Positions 35,895 to 44,888 of a stretch of DNA of 64,000 nt are shown here, piece after piece; position 1 is the first letter of the stretch; every line of letters starts with the position of its first letter. The translations under genes and the position numbers were made by a program. The notes beneath the pieces were generated by a model. The model worked only from the letters and a program-made list of their open reading frames with translations, searched no databases and was not told the DNA's origin. This DNA is from Providencia stuartii. GTDB lineage: Bacteria; Pseudomonadota; Gammaproteobacteria; Enterobacterales; Enterobacteriaceae. Location of the stretch: the NCBI RefSeq assembly GCF_029277985.1, contig NZ_CP119546.1:3658001-3722000 (forward strand), read 5' to 3'.

Positions 35895-36299
35895 ATGGAA
35901 CAACAAGAGCGTCAGGGCCCCGGTAAAGGGGTCCTTAACACACTACAACGTATCGCAGGCATTGCGGTACAAATGGTTGAGACTCGCATCCAGTTAATTG
36001 CCGTTGAATTAGAGGAAGAAAAAGCCACACTGATTCAACTTATTTTAATGGCGGGTATCACCCTACTCTTCACTGCATTCGGTTTAATGTGCCTTATCGG
36101 CTTAATTTTTTGGTCGGTTGATCCGATTTATCGCTATCAAGCTCTTGCTATTACGACCGGAGTTCTCATATTGCTCGCCATCACTGGCGCCATTTGGACG
36201 CTAAAAAAAGCAAGGCAATCGACTTTATTAGGCGCAACCCGAGAACAGTTGAAGGAAGATTCGAAGGCACTAACGAGCGCAGAAGATGAACAAAAATAA
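35895..36299 (+). CDS. yqjE: YqjE-type phage-holin-family membrane protein
   Basis: This 134-aa protein has two hydrophobic helices (LIQLILMAGITLLFTAFGLM, about residues 52-72, and ALAITTGVLILLAITGAIW, about 86-105) and charged ends, the pattern of YqjE. It is annotated as holin-like on structure only, with no lysis role known. It follows yqjD with five bases between and overlaps the next start by 14 bases, so the three are one operon. Confidence 0.87.
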   Translation: MEQQERQGPGKGVLNTLQRIAGIAVQMVETRIQLIAVELEEEKATLIQLILMAGITLLFTAFGLMCLIGLIFWSVDPIYRYQALAITTGVLILLAITGAIWTLKKARQSTLLGATREQLKEDSKALTSAEDEQK

Positions 36300-36585
36300 G
36301 CGACTATCAGTGGCTGAAAAAAAACAACGCTTGATCAAGCAAATTGAACAGCAGCGTCATCAGCTATCTATGGCGTCAAAGGAATGGCTGGAAGTCACTG
36401 AACCTTACGATCGGTCGTGGCAAATTTTTGTCTCTTTTCGCCCTATTTTCATTGCTGCCGCTGGTTTGATATCTATTTATACCCTAAAGCAACCTAAGCG
36501 GATCTTCTCTCTAGGAAAAAAAGCACTAACAACATGGGGATTAGTGCGCTCTATCCAGAATGCGGTAAATATAAGTAAAAAATAA
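36286..36585 (+). CDS. YqjK-like protein
   Basis: This 99-aa protein completes the yqjDEK-like operon. The N-terminus is helical and basic (RLSVAEKKQRLIKQIEQQRH), the middle has one hydrophobic segment (FRPIFIAAAGLISIYTL), and the C-terminus is basic. This matches the YqjK-like family in position, length and general pattern. Function is unknown. The start overlaps the yqjE stop, indicating coupled translation. A terminator follows at 36600-36630. Confidence 0.8.
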   Translation: MNKNKRLSVAEKKQRLIKQIEQQRHQLSMASKEWLEVTEPYDRSWQIFVSFRPIFIAAAGLISIYTLKQPKRIFSLGKKALTTWGLVRSIQNAVNISKK

Positions 36586-36599
36586 TCTTTTTCCTCTCT

Positions 36600-36630
36600 A
36601 AACCTGAAGTAACCTCTTTCAGGTTTTTCT
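36600..36630 (+). terminator. Terminator of the yqjDEK-like operon
   Basis: AACCTGAA pairs with TTCAGGTT across a 9-base loop, followed by TTTTCTTC. It is 15 bases after the last stop. Confidence 0.75.
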
Positions 36631-36818
36631 TCACTCGTCTCTTATTCAAATTTTTTGCCCATCTTTGTTAATAACCTTTGCTTTTTATTGAATCTACAAA
36701 TAACTAATATAGCCACATCAAATGATTTCTAATCATTTAGTGCTAAAAAAAACAATATATCGCGATAAAAGTCGCATTTTATTGATATTTGCTGACCCTC
36801 GTTAGCTGGAGAATCTTA

Positions 36819-37214
36819 ATGAAAAATTTAGAAAGTAGCGTGTTATTACTCGCTCGAATTATGATGCCAATTCTGTTTATCGTCGCTGGGTATGGCAAAT
36901 TAGGTGATGCTTACGCAGGTACTCAACAATATATGCAAGCGATGGGCGTTCCAGGATTTTTACTGCCTCTAACGATTTTATTAGAGCTTGGGGGTGGACT
37001 CGCTGTTCTGTTTGGTTTTCTGACAAGAACAGTGGCTATTTTTACTGCGATTTTTTGTGTATTAACATCGCTGCTTTTCCATATTGATTTCAGTGTAGCG
37101 CCTAATAGCTTGATGTTTATGAAAAATATGACCATCGCTGGCGGCTATTTATTACTAGCAGTCACAGGCCCTGGTAAATTGAGCATCGACCACTTACTCA
37201 ATAAAAAGTGGTAA
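36819..37214 (+). CDS. yqjF: DoxX-family membrane protein (YqjF-like)
   Basis: This 131-aa protein of the DoxX family has four hydrophobic helices with the pattern LLLARIMMPILFIVAGYGKL (about 7-26), FLLPLTILLELGGGLAVLFGFLTR, AIFTAIFCVLTSLLFHIDFS and MKNMTIAGGYLLLAVTGPG. E. coli yqjF occupies the same place behind yqjDEK. The function is unclear. I chose ATG 36819 after GCTGGAGAATC; a frame start at 36789 has no ribosome site. Confidence 0.85.
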   Translation: MKNLESSVLLLARIMMPILFIVAGYGKLGDAYAGTQQYMQAMGVPGFLLPLTILLELGGGLAVLFGFLTRTVAIFTAIFCVLTSLLFHIDFSVAPNSLMFMKNMTIAGGYLLLAVTGPGKLSIDHLLNKKW

Positions 37215-37268
37215 TAAACGTCTTTTTCATCATTAGCCTTATCTTAACTTGATAACCGACTTTGGTTT

Positions 37269-37304
37269 GCACCTCTATATATCTTGTATAGAGGTGCTTT
37301 TTTA
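37269..37304. terminator. Bidirectional terminator between yqjF and yhaJ
   Basis: GCACCTCTATA and TATAGAGGTGC form an 11-bp stem with a T run on the plus side and an A-rich run on the other. It lies between converging genes. Confidence 0.85.
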
Positions 37305-37308
37305 TTCG

Positions 37309-38205
37309 TTATTTATTAACAAATAATTTAGGTATTTCTCGTAAGCACCAAGATTTTGCTTCTCCCATGCTATCTCGACGCCATGCCATAATAATATTCG
37401 TTTGATGGCTATATTCCGCACTAACAACGCGTAAACGTCCTTCACGTATATCCTGTTCAACCATAGGATATGGCATCGTTGCCACGCCTAATCCAGCCAA
37501 TAAAGCATTACGCTTATCTTCGATCGTTGATACCGTTAATCTTTGCTGTTTATCTAATAGTTGCACAGTGATAACAGGACGCTCCCGTGCTGTATCAGCA
37601 ACAGCAATCCCCCTATATTTAATGCGAGTTGTATCCGAAAGCGGTTCTGGTTCTTGATGAATCGGGTGCTCTGGACTAGCCACATATACATGGTTAATGC
37701 TGTATAAGGATTTAGAGTTAATTTCAGACGATGAGCGAAAATGCATATCTGGAGCGATGACAATATCAGCTTTACCACTCTCAAGCCGCTCCCACGCTCC
37801 CGCGAGTACTTCCGTTAAAATAGAAAGTTGCGTGTCTGATTTTTCTGCTAACTTATCAACCAAGGGGAATAAGTAGTATGCAGGTATTAATGCTTCACAT
37901 ACAATTGTCAGGTGAGTTTCCCAGCCTTTAGCCAGCGCTTCAGCATCGGAGGTTAGCTTTTCCGCGGCTTCAAGTAATACTCTGCCTCGCTCTAACAGCA
38001 TTCTGCCAACGTTAGTGAATTTCGTTCTATGCCCTGAACGATCAAATAGAATAACATCTAATTCTTCTTCTAATTTTTGCATCGTATAGCTGAGCGCCGA
38101 GGGCACTCGACCCAATTCGTCAGCAGCAGCAGCGAAACTACCACGCCGGTCGATTGCATCCATCACCCTTAATGATTCAAGTGTTAATGCTCTCTCTTTA
38201 CTCAT
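37309..38205 (-). CDS. yhaJ: LysR-family transcriptional regulator YhaJ
   Basis: This 298-aa LysR-type regulator has the N-terminal winged helix-turn-helix (LESLRVMDAIDRRGSFAAAA, about residues 8-27, then ALSYTMQKLEEELDVILFDR) and the C-terminal substrate-binding fold. It matches YhaJ in place, next to yhaK with divergent orientation. E. coli YhaJ controls yhaK and responds to some nitroaromatic degradation products. The about 100-bp gap to yhaK on the other side should hold the shared operator. The start at 38205 has TGAAAGAGATAT upstream. Confidence 0.9.
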   Translation of the reverse strand: MSKERALTLESLRVMDAIDRRGSFAAAADELGRVPSALSYTMQKLEEELDVILFDRSGHRTKFTNVGRMLLERGRVLLEAAEKLTSDAEALAKGWETHLTIVCEALIPAYYLFPLVDKLAEKSDTQLSILTEVLAGAWERLESGKADIVIAPDMHFRSSSEINSKSLYSINHVYVASPEHPIHQEPEPLSDTTRIKYRGIAVADTARERPVITVQLLDKQQRLTVSTIEDKRNALLAGLGVATMPYPMVEQDIREGRLRVVSAEYSHQTNIIMAWRRDSMGEAKSWCLREIPKLFVNK

Positions 38206-38333
38206 GGAATATCTCTTTCAGTAAATTTGAATGAAGTAAACAGATTAACTGGCTAACAATTCAACGTCCAGCTATTTATTATAACAATATAAATTTTTGT
38301 ATATTTTTGTCGATTGAAGGAGGGTTAGCCACC

Positions 38334-39035
38334 ATGATGACATTAAGACAAGTAAAACACTGTGGTAAGGCTGACTATGGTTGGTTACAAGCGCGTTACG
38401 CGTTTTCCTTCGGCCATTACTTTGATCCTGATTTTATGGGATTTAAGACATTAAGAGTACTTAATCAGGAAGTTATCGCACCTGAGAGTGCTTTTCAGCC
38501 TAAAACCTACCCACATGTGGATATTCTTAATTTTGTATTACAAGGCAGTGCAGAGTATCGCGATAGTTTAGGAAATAAAATTGAAGTCAGTGAAGGTGAA
38601 TGTATCCGCTTCTCACCACGCCCTGATTTAAGTTATAGCGAACACAATATGTGTTCACATAAACCCTTAACACGCCTACAGTTGTGGTTAAATGCTTGCC
38701 CGCAACAAGAGTATTATCCGACTCAAAAGATCAGTTTACCAACAGAAAGTAACATGTTAGTCGCCTCACCCGATGGGGTAAATGGCAGTATTCAATTACG
38801 TCAACAAATTTGGGTTACACAGCTTAATGTCACGTCAGATAATCCACAACACATTCAGTTGAGGGGAAAAAATGCTTATCTCCAATCTATTCACGGTGGA
38901 GCTCGCCTACAAGGTAGTAGTGGTAACACAATAGAAATGAGTTGCAATGATGGCGTTTTCATTCAGGACGAAAATACGTTAACACTCTCATCAGCAAAAT
39001 CAATGCGCGCTTTACTTATTGATATTGGTGAATAA
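38334..39035 (+). CDS. yhaK: Pirin-like bicupin protein YhaK
   Basis: This 233-aa protein of the pirin/bicupin family contains YGWLQARYAFSFGHYFDPDF (about 12-31), AFQPKTYPHVDILNFVLQGS and AEYRDSLGN, then RLQLWLNACPQ and QSIHGGARL. It has the general pattern of E. coli YhaK, a redox-sensitive cupin with no defined substrate. I chose ATG 38334 after GGAGGG; the second ATG (38337) is also possible, and the frame from TTG 38307 has no ribosome site. It is transcribed away from yhaJ, which likely regulates it. Confidence 0.9.
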   Translation: MMTLRQVKHCGKADYGWLQARYAFSFGHYFDPDFMGFKTLRVLNQEVIAPESAFQPKTYPHVDILNFVLQGSAEYRDSLGNKIEVSEGECIRFSPRPDLSYSEHNMCSHKPLTRLQLWLNACPQQEYYPTQKISLPTESNMLVASPDGVNGSIQLRQQIWVTQLNVTSDNPQHIQLRGKNAYLQSIHGGARLQGSSGNTIEMSCNDGVFIQDENTLTLSSAKSMRALLIDIGE

Positions 39036-39041
39036 CCTTTG

Positions 39042-39070
39042 AAGGGCCAACTTTCTTTTTTGGCCCCTCA
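39042..39070 (+). terminator. Terminator of yhaK
   Basis: AAGGGCCAA and TTGGCCCCT pair with one mismatch around a T-rich loop. A short stretch rich in A follows, so efficiency is uncertain. Confidence 0.5.
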
Positions 39071-39243
39071 AAAAATGCCTTCCTCCTAAAAATCCTCTTT
39101 TTTTGCGAAGATATTCTCAAATTTATGATCTTCCATACTCCGCATGTTGATAGCCTTATGATAGAGTCCAAGCAATAGTCAGCCAAAATAGAGTGGGTAT
39201 TTTGGTTATTAAGCTTATTATTTTAGGTCTAGAAGGTATTTTT

Positions 39244-41178
39244 GTGGCTTTATTCACTCAACAGCGACTTAATCAAATTTTTGCAAGTATACTCGAAGAG
39301 GTTGTCCCTCAAGATGAGCTCGCAAAGCGTTTTTCTGTTTCAACACGGACGATACGCTCTGATATCAATGAAATAAATGAGCTAATACAAAACTACAGTG
39401 CCCATATTCTCTATGAGCGAGGCCGTGGCTATCGCTTAAAAATCGATGATGAAGGGCTTTTTGCTAAATTGACCCAACAAACTCAAGTCGAAAATAGTAT
39501 CCCTCGGACAAGTAAAGAGCGTGTCGATGCCTTACTGCTAAAACTATTAATGCTATCTTTGCCAGTAAAATTGGATGATATTGCCGAAGAGTGGTTTATT
39601 AGCCGTGGAACCCTGCAACAAGACATGAGCATTGTCAGAGAACATTTGCAGAAATATCAGATCTTATTAGAAAGCATTCCCCATCAAGGAATCCGTTTAA
39701 ACGGAAGCGAATGGGCTATTCGGGCCTGTATGACAGAAACCCTTTGGCGACGTTTTTCATTGCAAATCAATCAGGACTTATCCATTTTTCAGCCTGAGTG
39801 TTTAGATAACCTCGATTTAACCTATATCGATAAGGTTCTTCATAACAGCATGAACCGTTTCGATGTTCGCTTAAGTAATGAGGGGCACTTATATTTGGTT
39901 TTCAACTGTGCTGTGACGATCTTACGTATTACTCGTGGTCATGAATTAACATCTACGGTGAAAAACCATGATAGTGAAGAGACGCTACGTAAAGCCTGTG
40001 AAGAAGTCTCTAAAGGATTGATCTATTTTCTTGGAAACGACTTATCCAGTGCAGAGCTGAGTTACCTACATGATCAAATCATCGCCCAGCGGATCAGTCA
40101 TCAAGATGCCGCTCAGCAAAAAAGTGCTAATCACAATGAATTGGTTGAATATATTCTTAATTATATTAACGAATTGTATAACTATGACCTACGCAGTGAT
40201 GAAAAGCTGAAAAAGGATCTCAATACTCACATCGCTGCATTAATGACACGGCTTCAATATCACATTATTACCCCTAATCCATTATTAAGTGATATAAAAC
40301 AATATTATCCCTTTGCATATGATGTCACTCTCAGCGCACTCACCAGTGCCAGTAAGCAATTACTACCTTACCCCATCAATGAAGATGAACTTGGCTACCT
40401 TGCGGTGCATATCGGCGTCAGTCTAGAAAGGAATTATGGTGCAGGGTCAATTCGTCAAACAGAAGTGCTTGTCGTCACCGATGCTGGAAATTCAACATTT
40501 CGAGTTGTTGAATCAAAGATCATGCGTGAATTTCCACAACTCAAATTTAGCCGAGGACTAACACTGCAAGAATATGAGTCGTTAGATGAGGTCGAGGAAG
40601 ACTTTGTGATCACCACAGTGCGTATTTCGGAAAAGAATAAGCCTGTCATAAAAATAGCCCCTTTCCCGACGCCTTATCAATTAGAACAAGTCGGTAAATT
40701 GGCAATGATGGATCAAACTCGTCCTTATATTATTGAACGCTTCTTTGATGAACGTTACTTTATGGTGATTAATGACAAGATCAGCCAAGAAACTTTATTC
40801 CAAACCGTTTGCCATAAATTACAACAAGATGGCTATGTCACTGCTGATTTCTATCCCTCATTACAAGAACGTGAATCGATTGTTTCTACTTTGCTTGGTG
40901 AAGGAATTGCATTACCCCACTCTTTAGGTTTACTGGCAAATAAAACGGTGGTTGTCACCATTGTCGCCCCCAAAGGTATTGAATGGAATAGAGAGACGAA
41001 AGAAAACGCGTATGTGATTTTCCTGCTGGCAATCAGTAAAGCTGACTATGGAGAAGCCATGGCGATCTACGACCTGTTTGTCACGTTTGTGAAAGAAAAA
41101 ACCACCCGTAGACTTATCACTGTTAAGAATTTCAATGAGTTCCAAGTCATTGCTAAGGACAGCCTAGCGCGAATATAG
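39244..41178 (+). CDS. PRD-domain transcriptional antiterminator/activator with EIIA domain
   Basis: This protein of about 644 residues belongs to the MtlR/LicR-type PTS-controlled regulators. The N-terminus holds a DeoR/Mga-type HTH pair (LAKRFSVSTRTIRSDINEIN at about 22-42, then LDDIAEEWFISRGTLQQDMS). Two PRD domains follow (about 190-405), then an EIIB-like part with VLVVTDAGNSTFRVVESKIM and a C-terminal EIIA-like domain with EGIALPHSLG, where the His (about 559) is the expected phosphorylation site. I chose GTG 39244. The longer frame from GTG 39193 has no better ribosome site. It probably controls the eight-gene operon at 52-57.5 kb, from which it is now separated by a catabolic cluster. 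Confidence 0.85.
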   Translation: MALFTQQRLNQIFASILEEVVPQDELAKRFSVSTRTIRSDINEINELIQNYSAHILYERGRGYRLKIDDEGLFAKLTQQTQVENSIPRTSKERVDALLLKLLMLSLPVKLDDIAEEWFISRGTLQQDMSIVREHLQKYQILLESIPHQGIRLNGSEWAIRACMTETLWRRFSLQINQDLSIFQPECLDNLDLTYIDKVLHNSMNRFDVRLSNEGHLYLVFNCAVTILRITRGHELTSTVKNHDSEETLRKACEEVSKGLIYFLGNDLSSAELSYLHDQIIAQRISHQDAAQQKSANHNELVEYILNYINELYNYDLRSDEKLKKDLNTHIAALMTRLQYHIITPNPLLSDIKQYYPFAYDVTLSALTSASKQLLPYPINEDELGYLAVHIGVSLERNYGAGSIRQTEVLVVTDAGNSTFRVVESKIMREFPQLKFSRGLTLQEYESLDEVEEDFVITTVRISEKNKPVIKIAPFPTPYQLEQVGKLAMMDQTRPYIIERFFDERYFMVINDKISQETLFQTVCHKLQQDGYVTADFYPSLQERESIVSTLLGEGIALPHSLGLLANKTVVVTIVAPKGIEWNRETKENAYVIFLLAISKADYGEAMAIYDLFVTFVKEKTTRRLITVKNFNEFQVIAKDSLARI

Positions 41179-41590
41179 GGGTTATATCAATTTAGAATGA
41201 AAGCACTGCCTATTTCTTTGGATATCCAGAGATAGGCAATGGTGCATTATAGCTAAATAAATTAATCAACAACACAACATTTAAAAACACGACACTCTTC
41301 ATTAAATAAATATATTTTTATTTTTCATTGAAACTAAAGTTTTCAATAAAAATTTATTAATTAATTTTTATTTATACAAAAGATTTCATATCTTTTTTCC
41401 TTATTATTGATTTAAAACAAACTCACTCAATAGAGTGAGTATGATAATCATTTTTTACAATGAAACATCTCACTCATGAGAAACAAACTGATTATAAAAA
41501 CAACAATCAAATAAATAATGTGAAAAATAAGGTTACTATAAGTATAATTCATTAATAGTCTCTAAAATAATTTTATACATTAGATACAAG
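41179..41590. other. AT-rich gap between the PRD regulator and the NCS1 permease
   Basis: Both flanking genes end here. The stretch contains an imperfect hairpin right after the PRD gene (stem TGCCTATTTCT with AGAGATAGGCA, 41208-41240) and the operon terminator at 41421-41440. No gene is supported. Confidence 0.4.
41421..41440 (-). terminator. Terminator for the catabolic operon
   Basis: ACTCACTC and GAGTGAGT form an 8-bp stem around AATA. On the minus strand a T-rich stretch follows (TTTGTTTTAAAT). It is about 150 bases past the permease stop. Confidence 0.5.
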
Positions 41591-42994
41591 TTAATACTTT
41601 TGATTATAAACCTCTAACTGACTCATTGTATGTTTCTTATTATGAAAAAGTGAATAAAGTAGTGAAGTACAAATAAGACTAATTAACCATGAAAGATCAA
41701 CACCTGGAATCAATTCTGCATACGGACCTATGAAAAAAGTATTTTTAATAAATGGTATCTGAACTAGTATTCCAATAAAATATACTGATAGGGAATTTAC
41801 ATTAAATAAACCATACACACCGCCTTTCTCATCAAAAATAGCATTAATATTATAAATTTTCTTTTTAATTAAATAAAAATCTAAAAGATTAATAATTGCC
41901 CAAGGAATTAACACAGAACTAAGTGCAAATATCATATTTAAGAAGAACGAAACAAAACTTGCAGATGAAGCCAATGCGATAAGCGTTGCCCCCAACAAAA
42001 CAATAGTAGAATAAATAACCCTTACACTTGTTGATGTTTTCCAATGAGGTATAAACGTTTGAATCGCAGTAATAATAGAAAGAACTGCACCATATAAATT
42101 CATAGCGTTATGGCAGATAATATTAATTAAAAAAAGTATCATTAATATTGGACCTAAAAAGCCAGTAACTAATTTTACCGCTTCCATAGATTCTTGAACA
42201 TGCGGTGCACTATTTACAGCAAAAACGCCAAACAAAAATGCTAAAATAGTTCCCCCACATGCCCCAAAATAGGTATACCAAAAAGGTTTAGCTATCCCAA
42301 CATCTTTCGGTAAGTATCTTGAGTAATCAGAAGTATACGGAGAAAAACTTATTTGCCAGACGGCACTAATACTAAAAACAGCAAACCATCCTACAAGACT
42401 AAATGAACCTTTATACCAAAAGTCACTAGGCAAAGGTTGAGAAAGCATATAAATAAAGCCTGATAATAGTGCTCCCCCCATCACCCACGAACCAATTTTA
42501 TTGATTTTATGGATAAAATTATAACCTACAACACCAATAAATGTTGCACTGATTGCACCGATAATAGTTGCAAAATGGATTTCTATTTTGGGTGCTACAA
42601 TATGCAATGCCTTTCCAGATAAAATAATATTTGAAATAAAAAAACCTAAGTAAATGACCGCGGTAAATATAATAACTAATAGTGAACCATATCGGCCAAA
42701 TTGAGCTCGACTTTGAACCATTTGGGGAATACCAACCTGTGGCCCTTGTGCAGAGGTTAGCGCAAGAAATAAGCCACCAAATAAATGTCCACATATAATC
42801 GCTATAATTGCACTAATAATATTGAGATTGTAGACTTGTGTTGACGTTGCCCCTACAAATATTGCCAACGGTGCAATGTTTGTACAAAACCAAAGGGTAA
42901 ATAAATCTCTAGGCTTACCGTGTCTTTCATTTTCTGGAACATAATCGATAGATTTACTTTCAATTAATTCTGTTTTGTTTGCAGAAGAAGTCAT
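41591..42994 (-). CDS. NCS1-family permease (cytosine/purine/hydantoin type)
   Basis: This 467-aa inner-membrane transporter of the nucleobase:cation symporter-1 family has about 12 hydrophobic helices. Family markers include NIAPLAIFVGATSTQVYNLN (about residues 38-57), GPQVGIPQMVQSRAQFGRYGS (about 83-103) and SPYTSDYSRYLPKDVG (about 217-232). NCS1 members take up cytosine, purines, allantoin, hydantoins or thiamine, so a nitrogen heterocycle is the expected substrate. It is the last gene of the minus-strand operon. The gap to the preceding gene is 54 bases, with a GGAGGATAT ribosome site ahead of the start. Confidence 0.88.
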   Translation of the reverse strand: MTSSANKTELIESKSIDYVPENERHGKPRDLFTLWFCTNIAPLAIFVGATSTQVYNLNIISAIIAIICGHLFGGLFLALTSAQGPQVGIPQMVQSRAQFGRYGSLLVIIFTAVIYLGFFISNIILSGKALHIVAPKIEIHFATIIGAISATFIGVVGYNFIHKINKIGSWVMGGALLSGFIYMLSQPLPSDFWYKGSFSLVGWFAVFSISAVWQISFSPYTSDYSRYLPKDVGIAKPFWYTYFGACGGTILAFLFGVFAVNSAPHVQESMEAVKLVTGFLGPILMILFLINIICHNAMNLYGAVLSIITAIQTFIPHWKTSTSVRVIYSTIVLLGATLIALASSASFVSFFLNMIFALSSVLIPWAIINLLDFYLIKKKIYNINAIFDEKGGVYGLFNVNSLSVYFIGILVQIPFIKNTFFIGPYAELIPGVDLSWLISLICTSLLYSLFHNKKHTMSQLEVYNQKY

Positions 42995-43048
42995 AATATC
43001 CTCCGATATTATTATTTTTTATTATATTTTGTAGAGTAAATTTCTTAT

Positions 43049-43441
43049 TTAACTTTCAGAATAATATTCATCTATAGCCTGTGTCGCAATTCTAAAACTA
43101 TCAACTGCTGTTGGCACCCCACAATAAATAGCAACCTGCAACAATACTTCACTAATTTGCTCTGGCGTTAAACCATTTCGTAGAGCGCCTTTTACATGTA
43201 ACTTAAGTTCATGTGGACGATTTAAGGCCGATATCATGGCAAGATTAATCATACTTCGCTCTTTTTTTTCTAAACCATTACGCCCCCATACTGCCCCCCA
43301 ACAATATTCAGTCACTAACTCTTGAAGAGGTTTATTAAACTCGGTAGCATTATTAATTGATTGTAAAACATATTCACTACCTAAAACATCTTTCCTTATT
43401 TTTAAACCTTTTTCATATAACGATTGATGACTATTTTTCAC
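43049..43441 (-). CDS. Carboxymuconolactone decarboxylase-family protein
   Basis: This 130-aa all-helical protein has the CMD-family pattern: the N-terminal EKGLKIRKDVLG, then FNKPLQELVTEYCWGAVWGR, MINLAMISALNRPHELKLHV (about 66-85) and GALRNGLTPEQISEVLLQVA (about 86-105). The redox CxxC pair of the AhpD-like members is absent, so a decarboxylase-like role on a ring-opening intermediate is more likely than a peroxidase. Enzymatic activity is unknown. It follows the aldehyde dehydrogenase gene after 2 bases, indicating one operon. Confidence 0.85.
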   Translation of the reverse strand: MKNSHQSLYEKGLKIRKDVLGSEYVLQSINNATEFNKPLQELVTEYCWGAVWGRNGLEKKERSMINLAMISALNRPHELKLHVKGALRNGLTPEQISEVLLQVAIYCGVPTAVDSFRIATQAIDEYYSES

Positions 43442-43443
43442 AA

Positions 43444-44883
43444 TTAATCTCCAAAAAGCGTATATTTAATTTCTAAATATTCATTAATTCCATGATGAGA
43501 GCCTTCCCGTCCAAAACCAGATTGTTTAATTCCACCAAAAGGTACTATTTCATTAGAAATATGTGTTGAATTAATACCAACCATACCGTATTCAAGTTCC
43601 TCTTGCATTTTCCATGCAGTAGCTAAACTCTGAGTAAAACAGTATGCAGCAAGGCCATACTCTGTTTTATTTGCTAAATTAATTGCTTCTTCTTCGGTGC
43701 TAAAAGGATAAATAACAGCTAATGGACCAAACGTTTCCTCACTAAATGCCAACATATCTGAGTGACCATTAGTTATTAACGTTGGTTGGAAAAACAATGT
43801 TTCTTGTTGGAAATAATCTCCACCACATAATAATTCTCCCCCTTTTTCTATTGCATCTAAAATATGCTCCTTTATCTTTTCAACTGCCTGTTGATTAATA
43901 AGTGGTCCCATATCAGAACTTGTTATTATTCCATTACCAACCTTTAATGCTTGCATTTTATTTTTTAATAAATTAGTAAATTTATCATGTACAGATTCAT
44001 GCACTAAAAATCTATTAATACAAACACATGTTTGGCCTGAGTTTCTAAACTTTCCATACATTGCAGCATCAACAGCTTTTGTAATATCAGCATCAGAAAA
44101 AACAATAAAAGGTGCATTTCCACCAAGCTCAAGGGAAAGTCGCTTTACATTTTGTGCAGCCTGAGCCATCAATAATTTCCCAACAGGAGTTGAACCAGTG
44201 AAACTGAGTTTTCTGACAACTTCGCTTTGCATCAATGTACTGCCAATATCAATTGCATCACCAGGAACAATATTTAAGCATCCTGCTGGTAACCCTGCCT
44301 GTGCAGCTAATTCTGCTAAAGCCAACGCAGTAAAAGGTGTTTCAGGTGACGGTTTAACAATACAAGTACAACCCGCCGCTAAAGCTGGCGCAACTTTACG
44401 CGTGATCATTGCCGCCGGAAAATTCCATGGTGTAATCGCAGCAACAACCCCTATAGGGTGTTTAGAAACAATAACTTTTTGACTCGTTGATTCACCTGGG
44501 AGTACTTCCCCATTAATACGCAATACCTCTTCAGCAAACCAACGTACATAATTTGCTGCATAAATAATTTCACCACGCGCCTCTGATAAAACTTTTCCTT
44601 GTTCTTGAGTTAAGATATCAGCTAATTCATTTTGATATTTGATAATTAACTGATACCAAAGGTGTAATATATTTGCACGCCGACGGGCTGGCACTTTTTT
44701 CCAGTCAACTAATGCCAGCTGTGCCCCATCTATAGCTATTTGAGTTTCCTGAGCGCCTAAGCTAGCAACTTCCCCAAGCAACATTTTTGTTGCAGGGTTA
44801 TAAATAGGGGTGGTAGCTCCATTAATGGAATCGATCCATTCTCCATTGACCCATCCCTTCTCGCGTAAAAGTACGTTTTTCAT
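43444..44883 (-). CDS. NAD(P)-dependent succinate-semialdehyde-type dehydrogenase
   Basis: This 479-aa aldehyde dehydrogenase has the SSADH pattern. The substrate-binding N-terminus includes WVNGEWIDS, the NAD(P) site is TPWNFPAAMITRKVAPALAA (about 150-169), GFTGS-like SFTGSTPVGKLL and the catalytic pair are Glu in LELGGNAPF (about 251) and Cys in GQTCVC (about 285). It probably oxidises a C4-type semialdehyde to succinate. The gene lies 5 bases from the neighbouring aldehyde dehydrogenase. It is complete and of normal length. Exact substrate is an inference. Confidence 0.88.
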   Translation of the reverse strand: MKNVLLREKGWVNGEWIDSINGATTPIYNPATKMLLGEVASLGAQETQIAIDGAQLALVDWKKVPARRRANILHLWYQLIIKYQNELADILTQEQGKVLSEARGEIIYAANYVRWFAEEVLRINGEVLPGESTSQKVIVSKHPIGVVAAITPWNFPAAMITRKVAPALAAGCTCIVKPSPETPFTALALAELAAQAGLPAGCLNIVPGDAIDIGSTLMQSEVVRKLSFTGSTPVGKLLMAQAAQNVKRLSLELGGNAPFIVFSDADITKAVDAAMYGKFRNSGQTCVCINRFLVHESVHDKFTNLLKNKMQALKVGNGIITSSDMGPLINQQAVEKIKEHILDAIEKGGELLCGGDYFQQETLFFQPTLITNGHSDMLAFSEETFGPLAVIYPFSTEEEAINLANKTEYGLAAYCFTQSLATAWKMQEELEYGMVGINSTHISNEIVPFGGIKQSGFGREGSHHGINEYLEIKYTLFGD

Positions 44884-44888
44884 AACTA